Source: JAGQKC01 sp965223675 (GTDB lineage Bacteria; Nitrospirota; Nitrospiria; Nitrospirales; UBA8639). From it: 64,000 nt of DNA. The notes under the pieces are model-generated. The model did not search any database. It had not been told where the DNA came from and worked only from the letters and a program-made list of their open reading frames with translations. The stretch spans positions 2,666,001 through 2,730,000 of the forward strand of contig OZ245013.1 of NCBI GenBank assembly GCA_965223675.1, read 5' to 3'. This document shows positions 9,328 to 18,916 of this stretch, one piece after another; position 1 is the first letter of the stretch; each line of letters opens with the position of its first letter. The translations under genes were made by a program, and so were the position numbers.

Positions 9328-9548
9328 GCACCGTCCTCCTTACGAATCTGAAATATCCTGGTGGCGTTGTAAGCTTCTGCGTATAAGGGATTCGAGGCGA
9401 AGGATCGATTAAGGATAATAACATTGCTAGACATCCCTCTTAGTTTTCTATCGGCCAAAACATGAGTTTCTTAATGCCGATTCTGTTAAGATTCGATGTA
9501 TTCTTCGATTTTTTAGAGAAGCGAACGACCATTCCCTCGTTCATTATC

Positions 9549-10373
9549 ATGTCACCACATTCTTCGATCATCCTTCCTGACTCTTCAGAATCCTCATCAG
9601 AAAAAGTGCGGAGTATTACCAGTCCCCAAAATGCCAATTTCAAACGTTGGATGTCGTTGTGTGGAAGCAAGGGCATTGCGAAACATCAGGAATGTCTCGT
9701 ATCCGGAGAAAAAATTATTCGAGAAATATTGGCTCAACACGCCACCAGATGCCGAGAGTATCTTTATCCCTCCAATACCGAAAATCTCCCTGAATTCCCT
9801 GAACACGTCGTCCCCTTCCGACTGACGCATGAACTTTTTCAAAGAATCGATGTTGCTGGAACATCCTTCCCCATTTTAATCTGCCAAGCCCAAGCATTGA
9901 CCTCCATTAATTTAGCGATGCCGCCAGAAGGCTTAGAGGTCCTCTGTCCCCTAGGTGACCCTATCAATCTAGGGACGGTCATACGCAGTTGTTCTGCGTT
10001 TGGCGTCCAAAAACTCATTCTGTTAGACGAAGCAGCCCACCCATTTCACCCCAAGGCCATTCGCGCATCGAGTGGGGCAGTCTTCAATCAAACAATGTTT
10101 CAAGGACCGGGGATTCGAGACCTTTTAGATCACGAAACTAATAAGTGGATTGTGTCGTTAGATCTTAACGGCAAGAATCTCTCTACCTGGAACTGGCCCA
10201 GAAACATCCGCCTGCTCGTCGGGGAGGAAGGTCTTGGACTCCCGGATGGAAAATTTCAACGCACGCTCACCATTCCTCAAGCAAAAGGCATAGAATCATT
10301 AAATGCGGCGATTGCCACGAGCATTGCGTTGTTTGCCTATCGACAACAGTTTCCACTTTCCGCTCCCGTTTAA
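9549..10373 (+). CDS. SpoU/TrmH-family RNA 2'-O-methyltransferase
   Basis: SPOUT-class enzyme that methylates ribose 2'-OH in tRNA or rRNA using S-adenosylmethionine. An N-terminal substrate-binding domain (about residues 25-115, KRWMSLCGSKG then GEKIIREIL) is followed by the catalytic knot. All three motifs are present: DPINLGTVIRSCSAFGV, LLVGEEGLGLP and GIESLNAAIATSIALF. The frame opens at 9462, but the extra 29 residues look unlike the family; the ATG at 9549 is preferred although it lacks a strong ribosome binding site. It precedes the DUF1653 gene by 18 bases, so the two are probably cotranscribed. The exact RNA target is unknown. Confidence 0.85.
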   Translation: MSPHSSIILPDSSESSSEKVRSITSPQNANFKRWMSLCGSKGIAKHQECLVSGEKIIREILAQHATRCREYLYPSNTENLPEFPEHVVPFRLTHELFQRIDVAGTSFPILICQAQALTSINLAMPPEGLEVLCPLGDPINLGTVIRSCSAFGVQKLILLDEAAHPFHPKAIRASSGAVFNQTMFQGPGIRDLLDHETNKWIVSLDLNGKNLSTWNWPRNIRLLVGEEGLGLPDGKFQRTLTIPQAKGIESLNAAIATSIALFAYRQQFPLSAPV

Positions 10374-10391
10374 ATCCCAAAGGAAAGACTG

Positions 10392-10619
10392 ATGATTAAA
10401 AATGGGCGGTATCGACATTACAAAGGGAAGGACTATCAAGTCATTGGAATTGCACGACACAGTGAGACCGAAGAAGAATTGGTCGTATACCAGGCGCTCT
10501 ATGGAGATCATGGCCTGTGGGTCAGGCCCACGCACATGTTTGAAGAAGAAGTTGAGAAAGAAGGAACCCGAGTTCCCCGCTTTCAGCATGTTGAAGAAAA
10601 ATCAGAGACAGACAGTTAA
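10392..10619 (+). CDS. DUF1653 domain protein
   Basis: A 75-residue protein matching DUF1653 almost end to end: K.GRYRHYKGK.Y.VIG.ARHSETEE.LVVYQALYGD.GLWVRP..MF.E.V...G..VPRF. The fold is a small beta-rich domain of unknown function, widespread in bacteria. It follows the RNA methyltransferase closely and AAAGGAA lies just before its ATG. It converges with purE. Confidence 0.88.
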   Translation: MIKNGRYRHYKGKDYQVIGIARHSETEEELVVYQALYGDHGLWVRPTHMFEEEVEKEGTRVPRFQHVEEKSETDS

Positions 10620-10645
10620 GCAACCCCAACTCATTCAGTGACGAA

Positions 10646-11152
10646 CTAACTTGCGACCTGATCTGCCAAAACTTTTTGAGTTTGCTCTTCTCGAAATGCT
10701 TTGAGACGTTCACGAACTCCATCATCTGACAACGCTAAAATGGCCGCTGCCAACAACCCAGCATTCGCTGCGCCGGCCTGACCGATTGCCAGCGTTCCAA
10801 CCGGAATACCTTTTGGCATTTGAACGATGGACAGTAATGAATCCATACCCTGTAAGGCCTTTGACTGCATGGGCACCCCAAGAACTGGCAGCATCGTTTT
10901 TGCCGCAATGACGCCGGCCAAATGGGCGGCTCCTCCAGCTCCCGCGATGATAACCTGAATGCCCCGTTCTTCGGCCTTTCCCACGTAGTCTATTAAAGCA
11001 TCAGGCGCACGATGCGCGGACAATATTCGCACTTCATACGCAATCTGCAATTTTGCAAGCATTTCACCTGCATGATTCATCGTTTCTAAATCACTTCGAC
11101 TTCCCATTAAAATTGCCACCCGAGGCGCTGAGCTTTGAGTTTGTTGAGTCAT
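10646..11152 (-). CDS. purE: N5-CAIR mutase PurE
   Basis: Purine biosynthesis enzyme converting N5-carboxyaminoimidazole ribonucleotide to 4-carboxy-AIR, acting as a cytoplasmic octamer. Family motifs are clear: VAILMGSRSDLETM at the N terminus, ILSAHRAPD with the catalytic-region His, the IIAGAGGAAHLAGVIAA loop, VLGVPMQS and IGQAGAANAGLLAA. At 168 residues it has normal length. purK does not follow it here, so the ATP-dependent partner must be elsewhere, or the class II route is used. It converges with DUF1653; an AAGGAAAT stretch precedes the start. Confidence 0.95.
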   Translation of the reverse strand: MTQQTQSSAPRVAILMGSRSDLETMNHAGEMLAKLQIAYEVRILSAHRAPDALIDYVGKAEERGIQVIIAGAGGAAHLAGVIAAKTMLPVLGVPMQSKALQGMDSLLSIVQMPKGIPVGTLAIGQAGAANAGLLAAAILALSDDGVRERLKAFREEQTQKVLADQVAS

Positions 11153-11463
11153 AATTTCCTTCTCACTATAGGTTAATCATAGAGCGAACGACGCAGGGTA
11201 CTGTACCGCTTCTGGCATGAAAAGTTCTACAGAAAATCAGATTTTTTCTCAAGCGGGCTCCCGAAGCATGTGGAAAAACCTTTTGCCCACCATTTGTGCC
11301 CTTTGTAGTGAGCTTTATAAGGTGATGTAGCTGTTATATTCTCAACACTTCACTGACAACACAGCGAGAATTATGGTACACATTTCACCATTAGTCCCTT
11401 CATTGATTCATACAACGTTTGTCAGGGGTTCATGTAATTGCACTGAGTTAAAGGAGATTTTTA
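11153..11463. other. Divergent promoter region
   Basis: About 310 bases between the divergent purE and dehydrogenase genes. I see the AAAGGAG ribosome binding site of the plus-strand gene at its end. No riboswitch could be recognised, and in particular no purine-riboswitch core. Confidence 0.35.
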
Positions 11464-12357
11464 ATGCAAAAAACTGAATTCCGAGTTGGATTTGTCGGAA
11501 TCGGGCGAATGGGAGCCAACATGGCTCGCCGACTTCATGATCATGGATATACGTTGACTGCGGTCTTTGATGTAGACCACGCTAAAACAACATCTCTCGC
11601 GGAAGAACTAGGCTGTGAAGCAGCTACCTCCCCTTCAACCGTTGCCAAAGGGTCTAATACGGTGATTACGGTGGTCAGCGATGATCAAGCCATGCGAGAA
11701 ATTTTTAAGCCAGATTCGTCAGAAGGCCTTTTAAGCCATGCAGCAGACTGTTTGTTCATCAATTGCGCCACCATCACGCCAACCGTTCACATCGAGATTG
11801 AAACATTGATTGAACAACATGGAGGACATAGCCTTGAGACCTGCATGGCCAGCAGCATTACTCAGGCCCGCGAAGGCACACTCTATCTCATGTGTGGGGG
11901 AAAACCTGAAGCCTTTGAGCGCGCGACACCACTCCTTCAATCCATGAGTACTGCACTTCGACATGTTGGGCCAGCTGGAGAAGCGGCAAAAGTTAAGGCC
12001 CTCGTCAACATGGTGATGAATATCAACACGGCTGGTCTGGCAGAAGGGTTAGGCCTAGGAGAAGCGCTGGGGCTTGATCTGATCATGCTACGGGAAGTAT
12101 TTGCCCAAACAGGCGCGGCCTCTCGCGTACTTGAAACTGATGGAGATGACATGATCAATCGAGATCATGAATGTTATTTTTCAGCCGCACACGCAGCCAA
12201 AGATTCAGGAATCGCGATTGAATTAGGCAAACAAGCAGGTCTCTCGTTGCCTCTCGCCACAGCCACGCAAAAGCGATATCAGCAGTTAGTCAAACTCGGG
12301 AAAGGAGACCTCGATAAATCCGCCGTAGCCGAATTAACTTTTCGAGGGCGAGGATAA
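11464..12357 (+). CDS. NAD(P)-dependent beta-hydroxyacid dehydrogenase
   Basis: 297-residue member of the 3-hydroxyisobutyrate/6-phosphogluconate dehydrogenase superfamily (HIBADH, tartronate semialdehyde reductase and glyoxylate reductase types). The N-terminal Rossmann motif GFVGIGRMGANMARRL is followed by a mid-protein EA-type substrate loop (degenerate, E..MASSITQAREGTLYLMCGG). The Lys-containing helix VKALVNMVMN carries the presumed catalytic lysine, and a helical C-terminal domain completes it. AAAGGAG stands well placed before the ATG. It is monocistronic, so the substrate is undetermined; succinic semialdehyde or glyoxylate reduction are options. Confidence 0.85.
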   Translation: MQKTEFRVGFVGIGRMGANMARRLHDHGYTLTAVFDVDHAKTTSLAEELGCEAATSPSTVAKGSNTVITVVSDDQAMREIFKPDSSEGLLSHAADCLFINCATITPTVHIEIETLIEQHGGHSLETCMASSITQAREGTLYLMCGGKPEAFERATPLLQSMSTALRHVGPAGEAAKVKALVNMVMNINTAGLAEGLGLGEALGLDLIMLREVFAQTGAASRVLETDGDDMINRDHECYFSAAHAAKDSGIAIELGKQAGLSLPLATATQKRYQQLVKLGKGDLDKSAVAELTFRGRG

Positions 12358-12372
12358 TAATGAAAAAAGACG

Positions 12373-13344
12373 CTATAGGAATCTTGGCTTCAAACGTTTA
12401 AACACACGATTGATTTGCCTTTCAAAGCCCTTGTCTTTAGCTTGCCTCATTTTTACTTGGGCTGAGGCCCAACCAATCGTCCCATAACTCGTCACCCCAA
12501 ACTCCTTTGCCGTCTCTTGCAACGTCAGATCACAAAGACGTTTGACCAAATGCATGGCAACCTTTCTTGATTCACTTTCATGTCCTCTTCGTCCCACTAA
12601 GATTGCAGACGGCTTTACCCCATAAACGTGTCCAACGGCCTTTACCACTTGAGCCACTGAAGGACATACTAGCATTCGTTCATGCCTTGGATGTTCGCGA
12701 GATACTTTAATAGTTTTTCGCGCCAATTTCGACCGAAACTTTTCGCTTCCTAACACTGGCTGTTGCCGACTTGCGCTATAAAATTCCTCTAGCTCCTCAT
12801 CGTTTCCCGATAAGACAAACTTGTGAAAGGCTCGTCGGGAACCGAATTCAGTCAACATGTCTTGAGTCTGTAGCCAGGGAACAGCTGACTGATTACGAAG
12901 ATATGCAGCATGACTGCTCCAGCGATAGTCCTCAGGCCACCGAACGAGTTTGGCTTCTACCGGATTGAGGTGAATATACCGAATTACGGCAGACAGATAT
13001 GAATCCGTTTGCACAAGAATTGCTTTATAACGCCCACGAAATAATGGGCCATCTCGGCGGTAGGTACGATTAAATCTTTGGGTGTAAAGCCCGTTAATAT
13101 GACGCATCACTCGAGCCAGATTGGCAACGGGTGTACGTAGACAAAGATGATAATGATCTCCCATGAGGCAGTACCCAAAAACCTCAATCCTCCAGAGGGC
13201 ATAAGCATCCCCGACAATATGTAAAAATGCTTCATAGTCCTGCTGGCTGCGAAAAATCCTCTGGCGTGCCAAACCGCGATTCATCACATGATAGACAGCA
13301 CCAGGGTACACAATGCGAAGGGGACGAGCCATAAAGGAAACCAT
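12373..13344 (-). CDS. REP-associated tyrosine transposase (RAYT, Y1)
   Basis: HUH single-strand transposase of the IS200/IS605-related RAYT group. Visible are ARPLRIVYPGAVYHVMNRG at the N terminus, the metal-binding HYH (GDHYHLCLRT), RRDGPLFRGRYKAILV and the helix SYLSAVIRYIHLNPVEAKLV bearing the nucleophilic Tyr. A C-terminal extension (about residues 225-300) resembles the DnaA C-terminal helix-turn-helix domain and ends in an Arg/Lys-rich tail. It appears full length at 323 residues. I found no convincing REP palindromes in the flanks, so it may be a domesticated single-copy RAYT. The start could also be the MARP methionine four codons in. Confidence 0.88.
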   Translation of the reverse strand: MVSFMARPLRIVYPGAVYHVMNRGLARQRIFRSQQDYEAFLHIVGDAYALWRIEVFGYCLMGDHYHLCLRTPVANLARVMRHINGLYTQRFNRTYRRDGPLFRGRYKAILVQTDSYLSAVIRYIHLNPVEAKLVRWPEDYRWSSHAAYLRNQSAVPWLQTQDMLTEFGSRRAFHKFVLSGNDEELEEFYSASRQQPVLGSEKFRSKLARKTIKVSREHPRHERMLVCPSVAQVVKAVGHVYGVKPSAILVGRRGHESESRKVAMHLVKRLCDLTLQETAKEFGVTSYGTIGWASAQVKMRQAKDKGFERQINRVFKRLKPRFL

Positions 13345-13552
13345 AACAATACGGATAGAAATAATTCAACAAAAGATTTGACCCTATCTTCCATAGCATT
13401 TGCACTTTTCTGTCTCAGGTGTCACAATAGATTACCTCCTCACTTCACCCTGAAACAATTTACACAACGACGGCGAAATCATCTGGCTATATTGCATAAA
13501 ACATGAGCATCGCTTCAGTAGAGGCACTGTTAAACAAAAGGGGGAATCAACT

Positions 13553-14149
13553 ATGAACCTGGATCTCCGAACCGTAGTTTGGGGTCTGCTTCTTGGCATT
13601 GTCTTCGTGAGCGGGTGTGGATATAACGATCTGCAAGCACTTGATGAAGAAACGAATGCCGCATGGAGCGAGGTATTGAATCAATATCAGCGTCGAGCGG
13701 ACTTGATTCCAAACCTGGTGGCCACGGTCAAGGGCTATGCGTCTCATGAGAAAGAAACGTTAGAAAGTGTGACCAATGCACGATCCCAAGTCGCAGGACT
13801 CACAGTGACTCCTGAAGCCCTTAAAGACCCAGCATTATTTCAGAAGTTTCAGCAAGCACAGCAAGGTCTGACTTCCGCACTATCCCGACTGATGGTCGTT
13901 GTTGAACGTTATCCCGACTTGAAAGCCAATGAAAATTTTCGAGATTTGCAAAGTCAGTTGGAAGGAACCGAAAACCGCATTACAGTAGCTCGAAAACGCT
14001 ATATAGAAAAAGTCGCGGAGTATAATAAAGGCGTCAGATTTTTCCCGACTAACTTGACAGCAAAGTATCTTTTAGGGCTTGAAGTCAAAGAAAACTTTTC
14101 CGTTGCTGATGAACGTGCCGTCACCACCCCGCCCGAGGTCAAATTCTGA
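13553..14149 (+). CDS. LemA family lipoprotein
   Basis: 198-residue LemA-family protein of unknown biochemical role, with one N-terminal hydrophobic segment and a coiled-coil body. The segment ends in VFVSGC, a plausible lipobox that would anchor it as a lipoprotein. Family hallmarks are LDEETNAAWSEVLNQYQRRADLIPNLVATVKGY, then E...L..VTNARSQ and the C-terminal RYIEKVAEYN. GGGGGAA lies before the ATG. It begins an operon with two TPM-domain genes (gaps of 27 and 6 bases), an arrangement common in diderm bacteria and suggesting a joint membrane or envelope function. Confidence 0.9.
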   Translation: MNLDLRTVVWGLLLGIVFVSGCGYNDLQALDEETNAAWSEVLNQYQRRADLIPNLVATVKGYASHEKETLESVTNARSQVAGLTVTPEALKDPALFQKFQQAQQGLTSALSRLMVVVERYPDLKANENFRDLQSQLEGTENRITVARKRYIEKVAEYNKGVRFFPTNLTAKYLLGLEVKENFSVADERAVTTPPEVKF

Positions 14150-14176
14150 TCGGGCGGTCAAAGGTTCGGTGAAAAG

Positions 14177-15085
14177 ATGAAGAGGCCACATTGGCGACTC
14201 ATCCGACAGGGATGGTGGTGCTTTCTTGGTATTTTTCTATACCTCATCCCCGTATGGGGATTAGACGTTCCTCCCCTTTCCAATCGCGTAGTTGACAGGG
14301 CAAAGGTCATTTCAGCATCTGATCGCTCACGACTCGAAACCCTTCTGTCATCTCACGAATCTAAGACATCCAATCAAGTCGTGGTGTTAACACTGCCCTC
14401 CCTCAAAGGCGAGCCACTTGAACCATTTTCCCACCGTGTGGCGTCTGAGTGGAAGCTCGGGCAAAAAGGTACAGACAATGGAGTACTGCTCCTAGTAGCC
14501 ATCAAGGAGCGAAAAATTCGAATTGAGGTAGGGTACGGATTAGAGGGGACACTTACCGATGCGAGAAGTGCCCAAATTATCAGACATGAACTTGTTCCAC
14601 GGTTTCGGGACGGAGACTTTTCAGATGGAATCGTTGCTGGTGTACAAGCCATTCTTGCGACAATTGAAGGCACGTATACTGTAACGACTTCGGTTCCTTC
14701 CTCAGCTGATAAAGGTCTGGGATTTTGGGATAGTTTTTTTATCGCTGTGATGATTGGAACATTTATCGGTTTGTTTTTAGGGTCCCGACGACGATTAAAC
14801 GGTAGCGTGATAGGAACACTCATTTCTTTTCTCATTGCCTTTCCTGCGGCATTGTGGCTTGGATTGTTAGCGGGTGGCGTGACTTCTCTACTCGTGAGTG
14901 CCTTCAATAATGCTGGAAGAGGGTCTCCACAAGATGAGTATTTGGGGGACTCCGGTATGGGTTGGCCAGGGCAGTCCTGGCCAGTGGGACGATCTGGTGG
15001 TTTTGGTGGAGGATTTGGGGGAAGTGGCGGGTTTGGCGGCGGTGGCGGAAGCTTTGGTGGGGGTGGAGCGTCAGGAGGATGGTAA
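14177..15085 (+). CDS. TPM domain membrane protein (YgcG-type)
   Basis: 302 residues: an N-terminal signal segment (WCFLGIFLYLIPVWGL), then a periplasmic TPM domain at about 35-165 (NRVVDRAKVISASDRSRLE, NQVVVLTLPSL, GTDNGVLLLVAIKERKIRIEVGYGLEGTLTDARS). Two hydrophobic helices follow (about 185-205 and 210-245), and the tail is extremely Gly-rich (GGFGGSGGFGGGGG). This is the usual YgcG-like architecture; the TPM domain is described as an acid phosphatase-like fold in plants, but the bacterial activity is unclear. Second gene of the lemA operon. Confidence 0.88.
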   Translation: MKRPHWRLIRQGWWCFLGIFLYLIPVWGLDVPPLSNRVVDRAKVISASDRSRLETLLSSHESKTSNQVVVLTLPSLKGEPLEPFSHRVASEWKLGQKGTDNGVLLLVAIKERKIRIEVGYGLEGTLTDARSAQIIRHELVPRFRDGDFSDGIVAGVQAILATIEGTYTVTTSVPSSADKGLGFWDSFFIAVMIGTFIGLFLGSRRRLNGSVIGTLISFLIAFPAALWLGLLAGGVTSLLVSAFNNAGRGSPQDEYLGDSGMGWPGQSWPVGRSGGFGGGFGGSGGFGGGGGSFGGGGASGGW

Positions 15086-15091
15086 CTCAAG

Positions 15092-15733
15092 ATGACGTTT
15101 ACTGAGAAAGACCACGAGCAAATTTGCGACGCAGTCACAAAGGCTGAACGCGGCACACGAGGGGAAATTGTTCCCATGATCGTGGATCGATCTGCCCGCT
15201 ATCGCGAGGTTCGATATCGCAGTGGAATCGGCATAGCGTTTTTGACATTAACTATTCTGTTAACAATGGAACTCGAGTGGATGTTATGGGGATGGCATCC
15301 TTTGAACGCCGGCTGGCTACTGCTGTTCGTCGTTGTAGCATATGCATTTGGATATTGGCTTGGAACCGTTCCCTTGGTAATACGATTACTGACATCAGAC
15401 GATCGGTTGGCTTATAAAGTCAGTCTTCGAGCACATCAAGCGTTCCTCGAACATGGTCTTCACAGGACAGAACTTGGGACGGGCGTGTTAATCCTCGTAT
15501 CCTTACTTGAGCATCGCATTGAAGTGTTAACAGACCGGCCAATTCTTGACCGTGTCCCACAAGAACGTTGGAACAGGATGGTCTCACTCATTCGGGAGGG
15601 GTTTCAGAAAGGCAAGCCTGTAGAATCGCTCTGTGACTCCATCGCTCTGTGTGGTGATGTTCTGTCAGAAGTTTTCCCCATCAATCCAGATGAGTCAAAT
15701 CCTAATGAGTTACCGAATACACTTCTTCGTTAA
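15092..15733 (+). CDS. TPM domain protein, second copy
   Basis: 213 residues. The TPM domain is split by membrane helices: the N terminus FTEKDHEQICDAVTKAERGTRGEIVPMIVD is a typical TPM start. Two transmembrane helices at about 45-65 and 70-100 follow, then the second half (LLEHRIEVLTDRPILDRVPQERW). It begins six bases after the previous stop and completes the lemA-TPM-TPM operon. The pairing of one periplasmic Gly-tailed and one short TPM protein recurs with LemA in many genomes. Function unknown. Confidence 0.85.
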   Translation: MTFTEKDHEQICDAVTKAERGTRGEIVPMIVDRSARYREVRYRSGIGIAFLTLTILLTMELEWMLWGWHPLNAGWLLLFVVVAYAFGYWLGTVPLVIRLLTSDDRLAYKVSLRAHQAFLEHGLHRTELGTGVLILVSLLEHRIEVLTDRPILDRVPQERWNRMVSLIREGFQKGKPVESLCDSIALCGDVLSEVFPINPDESNPNELPNTLLR

Positions 15734-15790
15734 AAATGGCAGACTGATCAATATCCCTGCTTTTTAAGAATAATAGAATAAGTGATCAAT

Positions 15791-18700
15791 TCAGAAGATA
15801 CAGGGCCGGCTAAACAGGGTGGAAGTTCGTTGCACAGGCCCCAACTCAAGTTTTGGAATCATCCTGCCAATCCCCAAACGTTTGGCGGCAAGTGGTGTCC
15901 TTGAACTAAGACCTCGATTTGACAGCGTAGAGGTGGTGGTGTGATCGACGAGTGGACTCAGGAGAAACCCTCCCGGCTCTCGCGTCACCTTGCCCCGATG
16001 TAGGACAAAGCTGCTGAAACTCCCATCTTTTTGCGCAAAACAGTGTTCGCTATAGAGCGATGACACTTTCAGAACCTCATCCGGCAGCGGCACAATCGTC
16101 CCACTGAGATTGACAAGGGGGGCCTGCACATTCACAGTTCCACTCCCCCCAAACTGGGACCCTACATCCAGCACTGTTCGGGTATCGATGAACACGGCTT
16201 CATCGGCACTAATACTGATCGTTCCGCCAGAACCCGCCGTTGCCGTCGACTGAATCGTGCTGTTATGCACGGCCACGAATTGAGGGTCAAGCTTAATGTT
16301 GCCCCCGCGTGTATCAGGCCCACCGGCCACATCACTCTTCAGCGTACTGTCCACAACCTGAATCAAAGATTGCGCGTTCAAACTCAAGTCACCGCCTTGG
16401 TTATCGCCTTCCGCTTGCAGTGCTGAAGTTGTCAGGACACTATCTGTCACTCGTAGTGAGTCCTCGGCATTCAGAGTCACATTTCCAGAGGGAGCTGTCC
16501 CCAAACTTTCAGCCGTTATTGTCGTTTCCCCTTGGATGACGATGTCAGACTCACTCTTCACTGCAATACTTGCAACGTTGGCATCCGGGTTGTTCGGTGC
16601 ATTATTCACATTAGTGGATAAACTCGAATTGGTAAAGACGATATCATCGGCACCCACTATCTGAATGGTCCCGCCTTGCCCATCTCCACGAAAAGGCAAC
16701 TGAGCAGTGGGCAATGGAATTTCTGGATCTTCGGCCACGGCCGTACTGAGTTTGGTATCGGTCACAGTGATAGGTCCCGGCACGGGCGTAGGGGCTTCGG
16801 AGGTCGACCCCAGTCCACCTATCGTAATTCGACCTGCATCGCCAGATCCTGGATTCGGATTGGTACTAAGACTGACAAACTCCGCATTCACAGCAACAAG
16901 TTCCCCAACTTCGAAAACAATGTTGCCCGCATTACCTGTGCCTGATGTCGAAGCTTCAATTTTAGGAAACCGATCATCAATAAGTAGCGCTTTCTTCGAT
17001 ATCGTGGCGTTGATATTACCCGCATCGCGAGATCCAGTGGTCGCAGCTTTAAATCCTCCCACCCCCATAGTCAAGTTGGGAGTAACTACAGTTACCCCCG
17101 CAACTACTGTATCTTTTGCGTTTTGACGATTGTGAACGGTCGCGATAAGGTTCGTCCCCTGTAGGAGAATGGATTCACTCGCCATCACCTTGATTTGTCC
17201 GCCTTTTCCGTCTCCTTTGAACTCTGAAAAAGGCTTTCCAAAACCATTTGGAGGAATAATCTCTGTCGTGACTCGTGCATCACTCGGGAAAGAAATTGTC
17301 CTCGCAGCACTGCCTTCTCCTGCAAGCCCTTGAATAGTGATATTACCTGCGTCGCCTCCACCCGCTTCAGGACTACGACTTCGACTGCCCAGAAAAGAGT
17401 CGGGCGCCGTGAGTTTCTCTACATTAAAGGTAATATTGCCAGCATCCCCTATGCCGTTCGTGTCAGCTCGAACACCCGTTGAATTTAGCGCGAAATTTTT
17501 AGATGTAATGAGAATGTCCCCACCACCCTCTTTGCCTGCAGCAATAATCGTATCGACTTGAGAATCTGTCAATATAATCTGCTCGGATGGACGATGTGCT
17601 CCTTGAACAGGAAGACCTTCTATCGTGATCTTCCCAGAACTCCCGCTGTCGGTAGGCTTTCCTGTACTGAGACTAAGGATCTCGGTATTGGCAGCTTCTA
17701 AGGTTTCCACGTTGAGCACAATGTTCCCGGCGTTGCCCGTATTAGAGGTGGATGCTTCAATTTTGGGATTCTTTACTCTCAGTTTAACTCCTGTGTTCAG
17801 AGGACCAACCCCACTCGCTAGCTTGGGAGTTCTCAAGAGAATACTTCCGGCATTGCCTAGCCCGAGCGCATTACTCGTGATGCGAGAGTTATTATTGAGT
17901 GAAATTTCCCTTTCTGTTTGAATGTCGATTCCAAGGCGAGCCCCATTGACATCACCCGTACTCACGGAAATCTCAGCGTCATCCATGACCAAGCGCCCAC
18001 CGCGAATCACTACCGTTCCTCCCTGTGCTCCACTCGTTGTGAGTTGTGTGTTTTCAGACAGCGTAACATCCCCAAGGCCCGTAATGGTGTTTATTTCCGC
18101 CTCTCGCATGTCAACAGGAACTTCAAGCACCGACTTTACACTTGCGACCGTGATCACACCTCCTTCTGCTGCAAGTCGTGAAGACCGAGACTCGTTCCCT
18201 AGTTCTCGAGCGTTCATCGTGACATCACCCCCAACCACCGAAATTATATTGCCTGTAGTCACCTGAAGATTCGAACCTTCAAACGTTATAGAACCAGGAG
18301 CCTGGCTTGTGAAGTTCATAGTTATTGGCTTGTTCAAGAAGCCAAAATCTTCTCGTGGAGCGACTGTCAAGATACTATCGACCTGATCATCCAAATTTGC
18401 ATCAGCATAGAACGAGGCACCGTCCTCAAAGCGAAGAAAATTGGCTGTACTCACATGAAACGAACCTGTAAGATCAAGTTTGGCTTCTGGGCCAAACACT
18501 ACCCCCGCCGGATTCAGAAAAAACAAGTTGGCGCCTTCAATCGTCGAGCGGAGAGTCCCGTCGATCTCTGACGGGATTCCTCCCGTCACTCGGCTTAGAA
18601 TATTGGCAATCGTGGCAGGACCATTGAAACTGGCAACATCCCCAGCTCCCAAATCAAATTGACCGAAGCTGTGAAATTGGTTACGGCCCTTGATAGTCCC

Positions 18701-18916
18701 TGCTTCAATATCATGAATATTACCCATCTTGGTCACGGTGGTATGAGTTGGGAGGTTAGAATCGGGAATGATCGTGGTCGTGACCTGAGCATACGCGGAT
18801 GCCGAGAGGACCGTCGTAGAAAGCACAACGATCAGTGCGGTCAGGACAACGAATCGTACACGACGATCATCACCCACCACCAGCGCCAGTCCTTGGAGCA
18901 AGAACCCATAGTCCAT
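15791..18916 (-). CDS. Filamentous haemagglutinin-type exoprotein (TpsA)
   Basis: 1041-residue secreted protein. A long signal sequence (hydrophobic FVVLTALIVVLSTTVLSASA, ending AYAQ) precedes the TPS/haemagglutination activity domain at about 45-210, with HSFGQFDLGAGDVASFNG, ANILSRVTGG and LFFLNPAGVVFG. The remainder is a right-handed beta-helix built of NAGNI-type repeats (GNAGNIVLNVETL, GDAGNITF). The C terminus ends with the EHCFAQ...SSFVL pattern seen in related exoproteins. It should leave the cell through a TpsB/FhaC-type pore and act as an adhesin or surface fibre, but no TpsB gene is present in the window. AGGATGG lies before the ATG. Confidence 0.9.
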   Translation of the reverse strand: MDYGFLLQGLALVVGDDRRVRFVVLTALIVVLSTTVLSASAYAQVTTTIIPDSNLPTHTTVTKMGNIHDIEAGTIKGRNQFHSFGQFDLGAGDVASFNGPATIANILSRVTGGIPSEIDGTLRSTIEGANLFFLNPAGVVFGPEAKLDLTGSFHVSTANFLRFEDGASFYADANLDDQVDSILTVAPREDFGFLNKPITMNFTSQAPGSITFEGSNLQVTTGNIISVVGGDVTMNARELGNESRSSRLAAEGGVITVASVKSVLEVPVDMREAEINTITGLGDVTLSENTQLTTSGAQGGTVVIRGGRLVMDDAEISVSTGDVNGARLGIDIQTEREISLNNNSRITSNALGLGNAGSILLRTPKLASGVGPLNTGVKLRVKNPKIEASTSNTGNAGNIVLNVETLEAANTEILSLSTGKPTDSGSSGKITIEGLPVQGAHRPSEQIILTDSQVDTIIAAGKEGGGDILITSKNFALNSTGVRADTNGIGDAGNITFNVEKLTAPDSFLGSRSRSPEAGGGDAGNITIQGLAGEGSAARTISFPSDARVTTEIIPPNGFGKPFSEFKGDGKGGQIKVMASESILLQGTNLIATVHNRQNAKDTVVAGVTVVTPNLTMGVGGFKAATTGSRDAGNINATISKKALLIDDRFPKIEASTSGTGNAGNIVFEVGELVAVNAEFVSLSTNPNPGSGDAGRITIGGLGSTSEAPTPVPGPITVTDTKLSTAVAEDPEIPLPTAQLPFRGDGQGGTIQIVGADDIVFTNSSLSTNVNNAPNNPDANVASIAVKSESDIVIQGETTITAESLGTAPSGNVTLNAEDSLRVTDSVLTTSALQAEGDNQGGDLSLNAQSLIQVVDSTLKSDVAGGPDTRGGNIKLDPQFVAVHNSTIQSTATAGSGGTISISADEAVFIDTRTVLDVGSQFGGSGTVNVQAPLVNLSGTIVPLPDEVLKVSSLYSEHCFAQKDGSFSSFVLHRGKVTREPGGFLLSPLVDHTTTSTLSNRGLSSRTPLAAKRLGIGRMIPKLELGPVQRTSTLFSRPCIF

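Noticed and set aside
12358..13552. REP palindromes flanking the RAYT transposase
   Set aside because: I searched both flanks and saw no convincing GTAG-type hairpins or REP pairs.
14374..15177. 267-codon minus-strand frame with Pro-rich sequence
   Set aside because: It is the complement of the Gly-rich TPM gene; the Pro runs are mirror images of the Gly codons.
16707..17126. Plus-strand frames inside the haemagglutinin gene (several of 75-140 codons)
   Set aside because: Shadows of the repetitive exoprotein gene on the other strand, lacking starts and family features.
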